DNA from: Gulosibacter massiliensis
GTDB lineage: Bacteria > Actinomycetota > Actinomycetes > Actinomycetales > Microbacteriaceae
Assembly (NCBI GenBank): GCA_943325745.2
Contig: CALPQP020000035.1
Location: 1 to 7,547 of the forward strand
DNA length: 7,547 nt
Reading direction: 5' to 3'
Numbering within the stretch: position 1 is the first letter of the stretch; each line of letters opens with the position of its first letter. Position numbers and translations under genes: made by a program. Below, piece by piece: positions 6,254 to 7,547 of the stretch. The notes below the pieces were generated by a model, which did no database searches, was not told the DNA's origin, and saw only the letters and a list, made by a program, of their open reading frames with translations.

Positions 6254-7531
6254 TTACTGCTCGAGGCCGGGGTAGAGCGGGAAGGAATCGGTCAGAACCT
6301 TGACGCGTCGTTTGAGTTCGATCGCATCCGGATTCGGCATCAGCGCGTGAGCGATGACATCCGACACTTCGGTGAATTCTGCGTCTCCGAAACCGCGGGT
6401 TGCGAGTGCTGCGGTTCCGATGCGAACGCCCGACGTGACCATCGGAGGGCGAGGGTCGAACGGGACCGAGTTCCGGTTGACGGTGATTCCCGCGTCGTGG
6501 AGCAGGTCTTGTGCTTCCATTCCGTTCACGGTCGAATTGCGAAGGTCGACGAGGACCAGGTGAACATCGGTTCCTCCGGTGAGCACGCCAACACCAGCCT
6601 GTGTCGCGTCGGCCTCGGTGAGACGCTCGGCGAGGATCTGCGCCCCGCGAATGGTGCGTTCTTGGCGTTCCTTGAACTCGGGGGTCGCGGCGAGTTTGAA
6701 CGCCGTCGCTTTTCCGGCAATCACATGCATGAGAGGCCCACCCTGCTGACCGGGGAACACGGCCGAGTTCAACTTCTTACCCAGCTCCTCATCCCGCGAC
6801 AAGATAAGTCCCGACCTCGGACCACCGAGAGTTTTGTGAACGGTCGTCGAGACAACGTCTGCGTAAGGGACGGGGCTCGGGTGAACCCCAGCGGCAACTA
6901 GCCCGGCGAAGTGCGCCATGTCGACCCAGAGCTTGGCGCCGACCTCATCGGCGATTTCGCGGAACGCGGCGAAGTCGAGATGGCGCGAGTAGGCACTCCA
7001 GCCCGCGATGAGGACCTGCGGCTTGTGTTCCAGCGCCAGTTCGCGCACAACGTTCATATCGACAAGGAACGTTTCGGGGTCGAGCCCGTAGGCCACAGCG
7101 TTGTACAAGCGGCCCGAGAAGTTGAGTTTCATGCCGTGTGTGAGGTGTCCACCGTGTGCGAGTTCAAGACCGAGAATCGTGTCGCCCTTGGTGGCGATGG
7201 CATGCAGGACAGCGGCGTTCGCGGTCGCGCCAGAGTGCGGCTGCACGTTGGCATAGGCCGCACCAAACAGCGACTTCGCACGCTCAATCGCGAGTGACTC
7301 GGCGATGTCGACGAATTCACATCCACCGTAGTAACGCTTGCCCGGGGAGCCTTCGGCGTATTTGTTGGTCAGTACCGAACCCTGGGTCTGCAGAATTGAG
7401 CGGGGGACAAAGTTCTCGGACGCTATCATCTCGAGGTAGTCCTGCTGGCGACCGAGTTCGAGTTTCAAAACCTCCGCGATCTCGGGGTCAACCTCGGACA
7501 GGGGGGCGTTGAATGTGTGAATGTCGTTCAC
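6254..7531 (-). CDS. glyA: Serine hydroxymethyltransferase
   Basis: PLP enzyme (EC 2.1.2.1) in the cytosol that converts serine and THF to glycine and 5,10-methylene-THF, the main entry of one-carbon units. The length of 425 residues is normal. Family landmarks run in order: LEMIASENF (33-41), [16 protein letters not shown] (55-70), PHSGATAN (98-105), HGGHLTHG (126-133), [13 protein letters not shown] (203-215) with the cofactor-contacting D204 and H207, and the Schiff-base lysine K233 in [17 protein letters not shown] follows at 264-266, and SGVRIGT (367-373) holds R370, which binds the substrate carboxylate. The start is GTG at 7529-7531, with GAGGAG 4 bases upstream. The N-terminus matches expected family length, though the promoter lies beyond the right edge. 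It is followed after 5 bases by folD in the same direction, so the two form an operon linking methylene-THF production to its oxidation. Confidence 0.97.
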   Translation of the reverse strand: MNDIHTFNAPLSEVDPEIAEVLKLELGRQQDYLEMIASENFVPRSILQTQGSVLTNKYAEGSPGKRYYGGCEFVDIAESLAIERAKSLFGAAYANVQPHSGATANAAVLHAIATKGDTILGLELAHGGHLTHGMKLNFSGRLYNAVAYGLDPETFLVDMNVVRELALEHKPQVLIAGWSAYSRHLDFAAFREIADEVGAKLWVDMAHFAGLVAAGVHPSPVPYADVVSTTVHKTLGGPRSGLILSRDEELGKKLNSAVFPGQQGGPLMHVIAGKATAFKLAATPEFKERQERTIRGAQILAERLTEADATQAGVGVLTGGTDVHLVLVDLRNSTVNGMEAQDLLHDAGITVNRNSVPFDPRPPMVTSGVRIGTAALATRGFGDAEFTEVSDVIAHALMPNPDAIELKRRVKVLTDSFPLYPGLEQ

Positions 7532-7535
7532 GGGG

Positions 7536-7541
7536 CTCCTC
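7536..7541 (-). promoter_or_regulatory. glyA: Ribosome binding site of glyA
   Basis: On the minus strand GAGGAG precedes the GTG start by four bases (CCCC). The core is strong but the spacing is slightly short. It supports the GTG start over any internal one; the window ends 6 bases further out, so upstream control is not visible. Confidence 0.6.
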
Positions 7542-7547
7542 GCGAAG

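Overview
The window looks like ordinary chromosome from a high-GC Gram-positive bacterium (Actinobacteria), most likely a Microbacteriaceae-type organism. The grounds are the C/G-rich third codon positions, GTG starts, and the actinobacterial wording of the FolD and SHMT motifs (for example [11 protein letters not shown] and [12 protein letters not shown] in FolD). Only about 159 of 7547 bases lie outside genes, so the genome is compact and perhaps streamlined. I see no mobile element, tRNA, rRNA, CRISPR array or phage gene. Every gene reads through intact except the one cut by the left edge.

Left part (1-2388, minus strand): a three-gene ABC-2 type exporter operon. The order of transcription is ATPase (DrrA/NodI-like), first permease, second permease (truncated at base 1). 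Each junction is a 4-base ATGA stop/start overlap. A 90-bp divergent gap (2389-2478) follows. It holds a perfect 6+6 bp inverted repeat, TTAACG-N6-CGTTAA, which is a good operator candidate. On its plus-strand side is a second, unrelated exporter: a 597-residue half-transporter with a fused ABC membrane domain and ATPase (MsbA/BmrA type).

Middle part (4269-5366): a type II thymidine kinase on the minus strand runs into the exporter gene tail to tail, with the two stop codons sharing the bases CTAA. Its start lies 42 bp from the start of a divergent small lipoprotein gene of unknown function. Right part (5373-7531, minus strand): glyA (serine hydroxymethyltransferase) followed 5 bp later by folD (methylene-THF dehydrogenase/cyclohydrolase), a two-gene one-carbon unit.

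The genes fall into two themes: export (two ABC systems that may share an operator) and folate one-carbon/thymidylate supply. GlyA makes 5,10-methylene-THF, FolD interconverts it with 10-formyl-THF, and thymidine kinase salvages thymidine to dTMP. I found no clearly novel system. The most useful leads are the palindrome between the two exporters, a recurring TAnnnT box just upstream of three starts that suggests leaderless transcripts, and the orphan lipoprotein.
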